Below are positions 55,821-64,000 of a stretch of DNA of 64,000 bases, piece after piece (the stretch's first letter is position 1; each line of letters opens with the position of its first letter). The notes beneath the pieces are model-generated. The model was not told the origin of the DNA. It saw nothing but the letters and a program-made list of their open reading frames with translations, and ran no database searches. The translations under genes and the position numbers were made by a program. Source of the stretch: Collinsella sp. GTDB taxonomy: Bacteria > Actinomycetota > Coriobacteriia > Coriobacteriales > Coriobacteriaceae. Where the stretch lies: contig DXMK01000008.1 in NCBI GenBank assembly GCA_019414245.1, positions 1 to 64,000 on the forward strand, read 5' to 3'.

Positions 55821-56510
55821 TTGCCCGTCGTCGCCGCTATGACCGTTACCTCACACGCCACGGATGCCATGGTCGCCATCCCGTTTTGGCTCGAAATGTT
55901 CGCCGTCGTCGCGGCTTCAATCTCGGGCGTGTTGGTCGCGCGCGAGCACAAACTCGACCTGGTGGGTGCAGTTGCGCTCGCCGTGGTCTGTGGCTTGGGC
56001 GGCGGTCTTTTACGCGATATGACGCTGCAGGTGGGCAACGTCTACATCCTCAACCAGCCAATGGCGCTGCCGCTTTCCATTGCCACGGCAGCCATCATCT
56101 ATATTTTCCCGGCAATCGTCGACAAGCCCGAAAAACTCATTCCCCTGCTCGACATCATCTCGGTCGGCATCTACGCCGCCACTGGAGCAGACAAGGCGCT
56201 GGTCTACGGCTTTGCACCGGCGGTGTGCATCATGATGGGCTTTTTCACCGCGGTGGGCGGCGGCATGTTGCGCGATGGCTTTATGGGCGTGGTTCCGGGC
56301 ATTTTCCAACGTACTAACTTTTATGCCATCGCCGCCATCGCCGGATCGACAAGCTATGTGTGTCTCGTTATGAGCGGCATTATGAGCAATGTCGCCGCGC
56401 TGGTCGTATGCGTTGTCGTGACCATGGGTCTGCGCTGGCTCTCGCTGCGCTTTGACATCAAAAGCCCCACCGAAGAAGATATCGCGCGCTTCTTGCACCG
56501 TAAAAAGTAA
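55821..56510 (+). CDS. Trimeric intracellular cation channel (TRIC/YadS) family membrane protein
   Basis: A 229-residue membrane protein with about seven spans. Two repeats of the family signature are visible: GGGLLRDMTLQVGN and GGGMLRDGFMGVVPGIF (GGGxxRD). This pattern is that of the UPF0126/TRIC family, cation channels. A TTG start at 55821 was chosen as AAAGGA lies 7 bases upstream; ATG 55839 is the alternative with no site. Neighbour of the bactofilin-like gene, no operon evidence. Confidence 0.85.
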   Translation: MPVVAAMTVTSHATDAMVAIPFWLEMFAVVAASISGVLVAREHKLDLVGAVALAVVCGLGGGLLRDMTLQVGNVYILNQPMALPLSIATAAIIYIFPAIVDKPEKLIPLLDIISVGIYAATGADKALVYGFAPAVCIMMGFFTAVGGGMLRDGFMGVVPGIFQRTNFYAIAAIAGSTSYVCLVMSGIMSNVAALVVCVVVTMGLRWLSLRFDIKSPTEEDIARFLHRKK

Positions 56511-56616
56511 ACAGCACGGCACGACCCTTCGAAATGCAACCGAGAGGTTCTTTTAGAGCGCCCACGCGTTGGGTACCCTGTTAGGTGTATGTCGAGCATC
56601 TGACGAAGGATTCACT

Positions 56617-57762
56617 ATGCCCTGTAATCAATTCCCGTCGACCCAGCGCCGTAAAGCGTGGGTCCGCATCACGATCCTATTCGCGCTCGTCGCCCTAGCG
56701 GTCACCGCACTTCCCACGGCGTCGTTCGCCGGCACAGACACCGCAGGCAACGTACTTGCGACCGACAATGACGCCAATTCGTCCGGCGTCGAAGGTGACC
56801 TGTACTGGGCAGGTCAGGCCCTCAACTTGGACGATGCGTCCATCGGCCGCGACATAATTGCAGCAGGCGAGAGCCTCTCCATCCGCGACTGCACGGTGGG
56901 CGGCGCCGTCCGCTTGGCGGCGCGCACCATCGACATTGCCAAGACTACGGTTGATGGCAGCGTGACCGTTGCCGGCCAGCATGTCGTGCTCAATTCCGAC
57001 AGCACCGCCAACTGTTTCTATGCGATAGGCGAGACGGTTGCCCTGCGCGGCTCTACCAAGTCGGCAGCGCTTGCGGGCGATACGGTGACTATCGATGGCA
57101 CCGTCGAGGGCGATGTCGAGGTTTGGGCCGATAAGCTCATCCTGGGCAAGAACGCCCACATCACCGGCACCGTGAACGCGCACGTCTCCGAGGACCCCGA
57201 GCGCGCCGCGGGAGCCGAGGTCGGCGCGCTCAAGATCGACCGCACCGAGAGCGAGGATACTTCCACCGTTAACGATGCCATCGGCGGTATCGTCGCCGCG
57301 GCACTCTCGACTTGCTTTGTCGCCTTACTGCTCGAACTCGTCTTTCCGCGCGCAACCGCCAGCGCCGCCGGCATGCTCCACCAGCGCCCCATGCCCCTGT
57401 GGGTGAGCGGTCTTCTGGGCACGATTGCTATCGTCCCCGCCGTCCTACTGCTAATTATCTCTATCGCTGGTCTGTCGCTTGCCGGAGCCCTCATGTGCGG
57501 TGTTATTGGCATCGCGCTGGTGTCGAGTGCCTTCGCGGGCTGCGCCATTGCCCGCATGGTCGGACACAACCAGAACCGCTACGCCATGGCAGCCGCCGGC
57601 GGCGTGATCGCGGGCGCGCTTACGGCAATCCCCCTCGTAGGCGGCTTCATCAGCGGCGTGGCCTTTGTCTTCACGCTCGGCTACATCATCCAAATCATCT
57701 GGCGCAACGCCCGCCTCAAGCCGCAGCAGCCGGCTAACACGCCAGGACTCCCCACCGCTTAG
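56617..57762 (+). CDS. Secreted/membrane polymer-forming (bactofilin-like) protein
   Basis: A 381-residue protein with a signal peptide or span at 14-38 (ITILFALVALAVTALPTASFA). Residues about 55-200 are short repeats with a bactofilin-like beta-helix feel: VEGDLYWAGQALNLDDASIG, VGGAVRLAARTIDIAKTTVDG, GDTVTIDGTVEGDVEVWADKL. The C-terminal part (about 225-370) has four hydrophobic segments. The combination is known from proteins annotated polymer-forming cytoskeletal in Actinobacteria; a cell-envelope role is likely but unproven. GAAGGA precedes ATG 56617 by 6 bases. Confidence 0.75.
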   Translation: MPCNQFPSTQRRKAWVRITILFALVALAVTALPTASFAGTDTAGNVLATDNDANSSGVEGDLYWAGQALNLDDASIGRDIIAAGESLSIRDCTVGGAVRLAARTIDIAKTTVDGSVTVAGQHVVLNSDSTANCFYAIGETVALRGSTKSAALAGDTVTIDGTVEGDVEVWADKLILGKNAHITGTVNAHVSEDPERAAGAEVGALKIDRTESEDTSTVNDAIGGIVAAALSTCFVALLLELVFPRATASAAGMLHQRPMPLWVSGLLGTIAIVPAVLLLIISIAGLSLAGALMCGVIGIALVSSAFAGCAIARMVGHNQNRYAMAAAGGVIAGALTAIPLVGGFISGVAFVFTLGYIIQIIWRNARLKPQQPANTPGLPTA

Positions 57763-57769
57763 CCACCAA

Positions 57770-57829
57770 CCGCCACAAAGGGGACAGGCACCTTTATGGT
57801 GGTGTAAAAGGGTCAGGTTTCTTTGCACC
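57770..57829. repeat. Double GGGGACAG palindrome
   Basis: CCGCCACAAAGG / CCTTTATGGTGG encloses GGACAGGCA; an adjoining GGTGTAAA ... TTTGCACC encloses AGGGTCAGG. Arms match those at 24880-24914. Confidence 0.75.
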
Positions 57830-57837
57830 GACAAACG

Positions 57838-57882
57838 AAGCGGGGCACCCGGTCACATTCGACCGGGTGCCCCGCTTTTCTT
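57838..57882 (+). terminator. Terminator after the bactofilin-like gene
   Basis: A perfect 17-bp stem AAGCGGGGCACCCGGTC with a 6-base loop is followed by TTCTTGG. Also usable from the other strand by the surface-protein unit. Confidence 0.85.
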
Positions 57883-57984
57883 GGAGGGTTCTCTAGTAAC
57901 TTTTTCAAAACCAATGATCATCAGGTCGGTAGGCCTGCGCGTCACTCGCTACGGAGGCAGTACGCCACTGAGCAAGGGGGGCAA

Positions 57985-59628
57985 TTATTTTTCACGGCGA
58001 CCTCCTCCTCGCTTGATGACGAACGCGACAACAATAGCCGCCACTCCGATGGCAGCCAAAACCGCCACCAGTACCAACGTTCTATCTCCCGTCGAGGGCA
58101 TAAAGCCTCGACTTACTTCTTTGCTTGGGGTGTTGAGCACCGACAGTTCAATCGAACCCGTCCCGGCATCGGCTGCATCAACCCGCAGAGGGCTTTCGAC
58201 CGATACAGTCACCTTGGGCTTCGCGGCCGCCACCTGTTTAACGTCCAGACCCTCGGCCGTAACCGTCACCGTACGCTTGCCCCCAAAGGCGGTGTAGCCC
58301 TTGGGTGCCGCGACCTCTTCGACGGTATAGACGCCCGCGTCCACACCGGTCAATTCCACATGGCCGTCCGAGCCCGTGGTGACGCACGCGTCGGCATCCG
58401 TCGATCACGAGCCGTCAGTCGTTAGAATGCGCCCGCGGTCATCGATGATGCGCAGCTTGGCGCCCGCGAGCGGCTTATCGTCCGAGCTTGAGCGCTTGAT
58501 CAGACTGAGTCCCCAGGTGTAGGCGCACGCATCATCGCTCGGCGTACGGGTGAAGCCGGCGTCGCCGGACTGGTCGGCGAGAGGAGAGCGCGGATAGCGC
58601 AGGTAGACCTCGTTGGGATTGCCCTTGGTGGCGCCTCGATTGCAGTTGGCCCCCAACGGCGCATTGTAGACAGCAACCACGCGGGCGCCCGCGGCGAAGG
58701 CGTCAACCCCGCCGAGCGCGGCGATCAGGTCGCCGGTGCGCACGGTGAAGGCATTGCCCTCGACCGAGACCCTGCACTGTGAAGTAATGTCTGTCCACCC
58801 TTTAGCCGGCGTCGAGTTGGCGTTGCCGCCCTCACATGCGACGGCGTCAAAGCCGCCGTCCGCGCCCGCCGCCACGTACACGCGCACGCTCGCGGCCACC
58901 TTGGAGGGGTCGAGCCCCGCGCTCATGGTGTCGACGAACCGTACCGTATAGGTGTCGTAGGCCGCGAGGCCCGCCGGGACCGTGGCAGAGAGGCGCCAGT
59001 ACAGGTCGTCGGCAACCGTGGCGTCGGCGGCCTTGCCCCAGGCGGCGGTGCTGTCCTCCAGCACGTGCTTAGCCACCTTGGGAGTGGCGGCCTTGGGCTT
59101 GACGGTGACGGCGCTGCCGCCGACCAGGGCCATGATCGGCGCGGTGCCGGCCTCGTTCTGGGCGATGGCGTCGTCGTCGGCGACGATGAGCCAGTAGCCA
59201 CAGGGCAGCTCGGCCGTCGTGCCCGCGGTAAGGAAAACGGGCACGGCGCCTGCTTTGACAATTGCGTGGGCAAGTTTTGCCGTCAGCGCCGTCGTCATGC
59301 GTCCGTCGGCATTCATCCATTCGGCTGCCTCTTGCGCCGTCGAGACCGTGCTGTCGAGCCCCGCATCATGAAGCATCGGAAGAACAGCTTGACGAACCGT
59401 GTCATTCGCCCACGTTACGTCAGTTGCAATTTTTTGGTCAGTATCGGCGTCGCCGACAACGGTCGCCGAAAAGGGCTGGTACGCGTCATACCGCGTCGCA
59501 ACCGTACCGCTCACCGTAATGGCACCGGTATCGGTAGCATGAGCCGTCCCAGGGGCAATCGCGAAAGACAGAATAGCGACCATGATTATCGTCGCGGCAG
59601 CCAACAAGCGGCGACAAAGCCTACTCAC
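57985..59628 (-). pseudogene. Sortase-anchored surface/pilin protein, split by in-frame TGA
   Basis: One reading frame is broken by a TGA at 58405-58407. The first part (about 407 residues) has a signal peptide (LLAAATIIMVAILSFAIAPG), an N-terminal pilin-like region and a Cna-B/SpaA start (KPLAGAKLRIIDDRGRILTTD). The second part, in the same frame, continues VELTGVDAGVYTVEEVAAPKG and ends with the sorting signal FMPSTGD, a span and RGGGRREK. Without the stop it would be a 547-residue wall protein. GTG 59628 has GAGGTGG 5 bases upstream and overlaps the stop of the preceding gene. The cause may be a real mutation, a sequencing error or readthrough. Confidence 0.85.
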
Positions 59629-62600
59629 GGCGACCACCTCGATCTTGATCGCGATGGCGACGAGCATGCATCCATGTCGCAGCAAAACACAGCAGCGATG
59701 CACCAGCCAGATACGTCATAGTCAAGCCAGCCCCGCCCGCCTCGGGAAGCGTGGTCGAATACTTGTTGGTAAAGGTCGGCGGGGTCGAAGAGCCGTTGTC
59801 GTAGGTGACCTCGGTGTTTAGCTTTCTTTCTCCATTAGTCACGACAACCTTAACCTCATGTTTGGTCGTGTCGTAGGTGATGTGGTCCTTGACGTTGTTC
59901 TCAGCGCCCGCGGGAATGACCTCGGAGATGGCGTACTCATAGATCCCCGTCTTGGTGTAATCCAAGACAAAGTTGATATCACCATCCGCACCGTTCCTGA
60001 TGGTCCGGAGAACCTTACCGGTCTTCTTGTCCTTGAGCACAAACCCGAACTGGCTTTCTTGCAAGGTCGAGCCTTCGAGCATCTTGGTGGCAGAAATTGT
60101 AGCTTGACCGCTATAGGGCGCATCATAGACCGTGATGTCGGTACTCACCGTTGGGGTGTCAATGTCGACACCCTTTGCCCTCAGCTCTTCTGCCTTAGTA
60201 AGGGCCTTCTGATAGTCGTCCTCATTGTTGCCTTTGAGCAGAATCCACACCGGTTTAGAGGCAATATTGTATCCGCCGGGCGCCTTGGTCTCCTCAAGGC
60301 AATACAACTTGTAGGCTTCCATCTTTTGCGTAGGAGTGCCGAACGTTACCATGCCCTCTTCGTCTGTTTCATCACTCCGAATCAGCGTTTTCGCAGAATC
60401 GAGGCCGAACTCTAATGCCTTGTCCATATCAACCTCGTAGAGCGTGAACTCAGCACCGGGCAGTTTCTTTGTGATATCGCTCGCATCGACCTTGGTCACC
60501 GTAACACCGTAGCCGCTGCCACCCGCCGAACCGGACATCCGCTGAATAACCCAGTTGTTTGAATGCTCCACATCACCGTCGCAAACGCCCGTAAGCGATG
60601 CTTTATTAGTCAGAGAAACCGTATCCCCCTCGTTGCCAGCAGGAATCACCTTATACTCGACCTTGAGATATTCCTTATCGGGCACCCTGAGCGTCATCTT
60701 TGTACGCGCAGCACCGTTTTCGTCCATAATGCTTTCGGCGCCGGCGGTGTATTTATCCGAGCCAAGCAAGTCCCAGCCCGTCCCATTGTATTGGTACACC
60801 TTGACCGAATCAGTAACTAACGTGCACTTCGCGTCCATCGTGTCGAGGAGCTCGAGATAATCGCTGTCCTTCTTAAGGTCAACCGCCGATTCGTTAACAA
60901 AGATGGTGTACTTGATGCGGTTGCTGTTAGAGACTTGATCGCCGGTCTTTTGCAGTACGTTGTTCTTAATGGTGACGGTTCCACCACCGGAGTCGAACGT
61001 CTTGCTCCCCGACTCGGCACTGGCCGAGTTGGTGAACTTCCCTTCATTCTTGGAGGTATCGAGCTCACCGCGCTTGACCGCCGTCTGGTACGTGAGCTTT
61101 GCGAAGCCGGCATAGTTGCCGAGCGCCGTCGTGGGGATGGAGAAGGTAACGGTGCCTTTGTCATCACTGACGTTCGCAAGGGGTAGGCTGTCGGCGACGG
61201 TCTTCTCTCGCTGGGCGGTACCGTTATACGCTTTCTGGTCATACGGATTCTGAATCAGCGAGTATTTAGCAGACCCCGGCACATAGCTCATACCGCTCGG
61301 TAGTGTGTCCACAACGTTCAGCGGTTGGTTATCAAGCTTGCCGGCGCCGTAACACTCTCCGCTTGGCGTCTTGCCTCTGTTGGCATAAACCGTCCAGTCA
61401 ACGATCCATGCGCCCTTTTCCTTAGATCCGTCGATTTTGCTCCAGTCGAAATCCCCCTTCCAAGAAACTGCAGTCTTCGACGAAGGCTTCTCGACCCCAG
61501 GAGTTGAGTTTGCATCGACGTAGTAATAGATAAAGTCCGTGAAATACTTAGTACCGCTTACTTCCACTGATGCAAAATTGGAGTACCAGCCAGGAAGCGC
61601 ATCGGATTTTGTCTTATAACTAATTACCGCATCCGGGTTATCTTTGAGCGCACCCTTCACCCTATCGCTTATCCGAATGAACAGGTTGAAGTTTTTCTTG
61701 GTTCCAAACGACGTTGAATCACTGCCGCCTTCGAACCACCAATCGACGCCTTTTTCCAAAGGGACATCGCCGATTTTAATAGAATAGCTGTCGACGTCTG
61801 GGCCGATATTTTGGTTCCAGGCCGTCTGAAACGTATCGTAAACCTTGACCTCTGATGGATTCATTGTATTAACAATGGAACCCAGTGCTATCCGAAGCTC
61901 CCAGGTTGCCTGACCTGTTGTCGCCGCATCAGAGTCATTCACAAGTCTCTTTTTAATCTGCGTCCCCACCAACTTCGGCGCAAACGTGCCGCTGTCCGTG
62001 CCGGAAACGGAATTGTCACGCGAGATATTCGCACTATTGCTCACCGTGTCATACGAGTCCTGATCTTTCATTTGAGTGTGATAGACAATGCGATAGGGCT
62101 TGTACTTATCTGTGTCAGATAGACCTGAGAACTTATAGCTAAACGTTTTACCAGTGGAGCTATCGAGATCGCCGCGGGCGATCTCGTCTTCCCCGTAGAG
62201 TCCCCTATAAACGATATAATTACCCGTATACGTCTGCTTGTCGTCCACCGTGTCGGTGAATGTATAGCCATTCATGTCGACCTTGATATCGCCGTTGTTG
62301 AGCGTAACGGTCCATTTAATATCGGACGGCGTTCCTTCGCCGCCATCCTTCTTGATCATGTCATAGCGGAAATCATTTGCTGAGACTGGATTCTCTAATT
62401 TGCCGCCACGGTTTTGGTCCCATGTCCAGGAGGCATTGTTTTTTGAACCGTCGAGGCGATTGATCCACTCTTTGTCGCCCACAGATACGTTCGGATTCAA
62501 CACCGAATCATAGGTAATCGTATATGTCCCCTTGGACAAGTTACCCAGGCTCAAAGTCGCGGTCTGCTCCTGAATGCTCGGCTGTTGCTTGAGCGTCTCG

Positions 62601-63325
62601 CCGTTCAACTTAAACGACCAAGGCACAAACGAAAAATTCTCACCAAGCACATCAATGAGTTGGACATTGTGAGCATAGGACTGGACCTCGAGATTGAAGG
62701 TCCATGTTACTTTTCCCTCGCCGCCGGATTGAGAGAACTTTCCTTCCTTCGTTCCCGCCACGTCTCCGTCTTTGGTCGCAATGTCAATTCCGGCCGTTCC
62801 AGGAAATTCGATTTTCGTTTTATCGCCGGAGCCAACGTTCTCATTTGCCAGCTTGAATGAAAAATCGGCACCGACATGAACATCGGATGGATGTGTCTTA
62901 ATCCATGACTCATTAAAAATAAAAATCAGCTTATTGTTCTCGCATCTCCAGCTACCGGCCTCTTTGGTACCGTCCATAAGACTACCGCCGGTATTGTCAA
63001 ATGCTTTAATACCGTCTGGAAGAGAGTACTCCGCAACGTTTTGTACCTCGCTCGGTTTATGGTTTGCCTCAAAGTTCGCACGAAACGAACCATAGAGCGT
63101 AGCGGTCGAAAGCACGGCGGTATTACTCAAAGGCGTTTTACGACCCTCATCGGTAAACAGCTCAACCGTAACGGCCGCCGTCGTCTCATCAATCACAATC
63201 GGCGTTGGCGTCGTCGCGTCCTCGGCGCGCACGGGAGCTGCGCCGTGAAAAACTGCGGCGGTGAGGCTAATCAAAATGAAGATCAGGGCCGCCATACCCA
63301 GCGACCGTGAGCGGTGTGCGTCCAT
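59621..63325 (-). CDS. Large LPXTG-type surface (pilin/adhesin) protein
   Basis: A 1234-residue cell-wall protein. Signal peptide at 1-34 (ALIFILISLTAAVFHGAAPVRA). It has several Ig-like or collagen-binding domains: Cna-type stretches such as YTFTDTVDDKQTYTGNYIVY and repeated NxANI-like strands. A SpaA domain is at about 975-1070 (VTVTKVDASDITKKLPGAEF, YKLYCLEETKAPGGYN). A FctA-like domain follows (SGQATISATKMLEGSTLQES ... PPTFTNKYS). The sorting signal is LPEAG (about 1193), with a span and an Arg-rich tail. Isopeptide bonds are likely. AGGGGACAACT precedes ATG 63325. First gene of a two-gene surface unit; the partner is broken. Confidence 0.93.
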   Translation of the reverse strand: MDAHRSRSLGMAALIFILISLTAAVFHGAAPVRAEDATTPTPIVIDETTAAVTVELFTDEGRKTPLSNTAVLSTATLYGSFRANFEANHKPSEVQNVAEYSLPDGIKAFDNTGGSLMDGTKEAGSWRCENNKLIFIFNESWIKTHPSDVHVGADFSFKLANENVGSGDKTKIEFPGTAGIDIATKDGDVAGTKEGKFSQSGGEGKVTWTFNLEVQSYAHNVQLIDVLGENFSFVPWSFKLNGETLKQQPSIQEQTATLSLGNLSKGTYTITYDSVLNPNVSVGDKEWINRLDGSKNNASWTWDQNRGGKLENPVSANDFRYDMIKKDGGEGTPSDIKWTVTLNNGDIKVDMNGYTFTDTVDDKQTYTGNYIVYRGLYGEDEIARGDLDSSTGKTFSYKFSGLSDTDKYKPYRIVYHTQMKDQDSYDTVSNSANISRDNSVSGTDSGTFAPKLVGTQIKKRLVNDSDAATTGQATWELRIALGSIVNTMNPSEVKVYDTFQTAWNQNIGPDVDSYSIKIGDVPLEKGVDWWFEGGSDSTSFGTKKNFNLFIRISDRVKGALKDNPDAVISYKTKSDALPGWYSNFASVEVSGTKYFTDFIYYYVDANSTPGVEKPSSKTAVSWKGDFDWSKIDGSKEKGAWIVDWTVYANRGKTPSGECYGAGKLDNQPLNVVDTLPSGMSYVPGSAKYSLIQNPYDQKAYNGTAQREKTVADSLPLANVSDDKGTVTFSIPTTALGNYAGFAKLTYQTAVKRGELDTSKNEGKFTNSASAESGSKTFDSGGGTVTIKNNVLQKTGDQVSNSNRIKYTIFVNESAVDLKKDSDYLELLDTMDAKCTLVTDSVKVYQYNGTGWDLLGSDKYTAGAESIMDENGAARTKMTLRVPDKEYLKVEYKVIPAGNEGDTVSLTNKASLTGVCDGDVEHSNNWVIQRMSGSAGGSGYGVTVTKVDASDITKKLPGAEFTLYEVDMDKALEFGLDSAKTLIRSDETDEEGMVTFGTPTQKMEAYKLYCLEETKAPGGYNIASKPVWILLKGNNEDDYQKALTKAEELRAKGVDIDTPTVSTDITVYDAPYSGQATISATKMLEGSTLQESQFGFVLKDKKTGKVLRTIRNGADGDINFVLDYTKTGIYEYAISEVIPAGAENNVKDHITYDTTKHEVKVVVTNGERKLNTEVTYDNGSSTPPTFTNKYSTTLPEAGGAGLTMTYLAGASLLCFAATWMHARRHRDQDRGGRRE

Positions 63326-63474
63326 AGTTGTCCCCTAATTCCTACAACACGTTGTGGAACACGGCGAATCGTCGGATCGAACACAACCCCAACATCAACG
63401 AGAACCTACCTAGCGCATTGCAAGAACCCACTGGGGAGCAACTTCTAAGACGGTTCGTCTATGCCACAATGCAT

Positions 63475-63504
63475 AACATACAATATAGATACCAGTCATG
63501 TAAA
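63475..63504 (-). promoter_or_regulatory. Candidate promoter of the surface-protein unit
   Basis: Minus strand TTTACA (63499-63504), an 18-base spacer and TATGTT (63475-63480), in an AT-rich region 150 bases upstream of the start. Nearby ACTGGTAT occurs twice as a direct repeat (about 48 bases apart), and CAGGTAAA / TTTACCTG are inverted; either could be a regulator site. Confidence 0.35.
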
Positions 63505-63658
63505 CCGCAGGTAAAGAGGTCTTTTAATTTAATACCAGTTGATATTTACCTGTTAACGGTTTTGCATTAAAGCGGTTGTATTTCAATGATTCATGTATAT
63601 GTTTAAACAACTTAACTTTGCCTGAAAAGCTGCTCGGGGGGATAATCTCCCCCACCGT

Positions 63659-63685
63659 GGTGCAAACGGGCCTGTCCCCTTGCAC
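63659..63685. repeat. GGGGACAG-family palindrome before typA
   Basis: GGTGCAA (63659-63665) and TTGCACC (63680-63686) enclose GGGCCTGTCCCC. Same type as 30783 and 57801. Confidence 0.75.
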
Positions 63686-63686
63686 C

Positions 63687-63724
63687 AAAAAGGGCGCCGA
63701 CCATTGCGGTCGACGCCCTTTCTT
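63687..63724 (-). terminator. Terminator after typA
   Basis: A 14-bp stem with one mismatch (63689-63702 with 63708-63721) has TTTTTGG on the minus-strand 3' side. Confidence 0.85.
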
Positions 63725-63748
63725 GTTAGTCGCTATAAAGTCCAGCGC

Positions 63749-64000
63749 TTATTTGTTGACCTGGCCGGCGCGGACGGCAGCCTTCTTGCGGTCGGTGGCG
63801 TTGAGCAGACGCTTGCGCAGGCGAATGTTCTTGGGAGTGATCTCCACCAGCTCGTCGTCGGCGATGTACTCCAGCGCCTCCTCCAGCGAGAAGGTGCGGG
63901 GCGGCACCAGCTGGACGGAGATATCGGAGGTCGAGGAACGCTGGTTGCCCAGGTTCTTGGTGCGGGCGATGTTGACGACCATGTCGCCAGCCTTGCTGCG
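63749..64000 (-). CDS. typA: GTP-binding protein TypA/BipA, C-terminal part
   Basis: The gene runs past the window end. The visible 83 residues include NIARTKNLGNQRSSTSDISV, VQLVPPRTFSLEEALEYIAD, DDELVEITPKNIRLRKRLLN and a basic end. This is the conserved C-terminal domain of TypA/BipA, a ribosome-associated translational GTPase. GTPase motifs lie outside the window. Confidence 0.93.
   Translation of the reverse strand, partial: RSKAGDMVVNIARTKNLGNQRSSTSDISVQLVPPRTFSLEEALEYIADDELVEITPKNIRLRKRLLNATDRKKAAVRAGQVNK

Noticed and set aside
58405..58407. TGA as selenocysteine codon
   Set aside because: No SECIS-like stem is evident after it and surface pilins are not selenoproteins.

Overview
The window reads as chromosomal DNA of a Gram-positive, high-GC anaerobe of the Coriobacteriia, most probably Collinsella. 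This is an inference from gene content and style: an NfnAB-type flavoprotein pair, an Old Yellow Enzyme/FAD fusion, a fused FolP-FolK, a fused pair of ECF-transporter ATPases, sortase-dependent surface proteins, a TypA gene and strong AGGAGG-type ribosome sites. No search was possible, so the genus is tentative. Most of the window is core metabolism; plasmid or phage genes are absent.

Layout. Positions 1-7400 hold an OYE-family flavoenzyme, a five-unit palindromic array, and an alpha-glucoside uptake operon (PTS IICB, a small membrane protein, a family-4 phospho-alpha-glucosidase) facing an RpiR-type regulator. Positions 7977-19633 hold initiator tRNA-Met, coaX, a minus-strand unit for a BirA-like protein and FolP-FolK, a sirtuin, exonuclease III, an ECF vitamin-type transporter (S, fused A1A2, T), glmU and prs. 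Positions 19700-21450 hold a VSR/DUF559-like gene between two MITE-like elements. Next come pth, nfnA-nfnB, a cytidylate-kinase-like gene and a four-gene polar amino-acid ABC operon.

Positions 28996-32275 carry yqeY, a parvulin-type foldase, an orphan PTS IIA and a RelB/PIN toxin-antitoxin pair. Positions 32419-54716 are a long, mostly minus-strand nucleotide and replication region: purN, purM, purF, purE, carB, carA, purD, purA, dnaB, rplI, rpsR, ssb, rpsF, with a class B sortase, a MoaE-like protein, an ABC exporter and a NUDIX hydrolase in between. Two tRNA-Ser genes, a TRIC-type channel, a bactofilin-like membrane protein, a two-gene sortase-anchored surface locus (the second gene broken by an in-frame stop) and the 3' end of typA complete the window.

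The most unusual content lies in repeats and protein architecture. There is a dispersed family of GGGGACAG-containing palindromes in at least nine gaps, an 80-bp periodic palindrome array, three giant hairpins between purE and carB, and two inverted-repeat elements flanking a nuclease-like gene. A 189-bp (63-codon) element with inverted ends sits in frame inside the ECF ATPase gene. About 135 residues of low-complexity sequence are inserted in dihydropteroate synthase. A perfect 25-bp inverted copy of a tRNA-Ser 3' end lies next to that tRNA.
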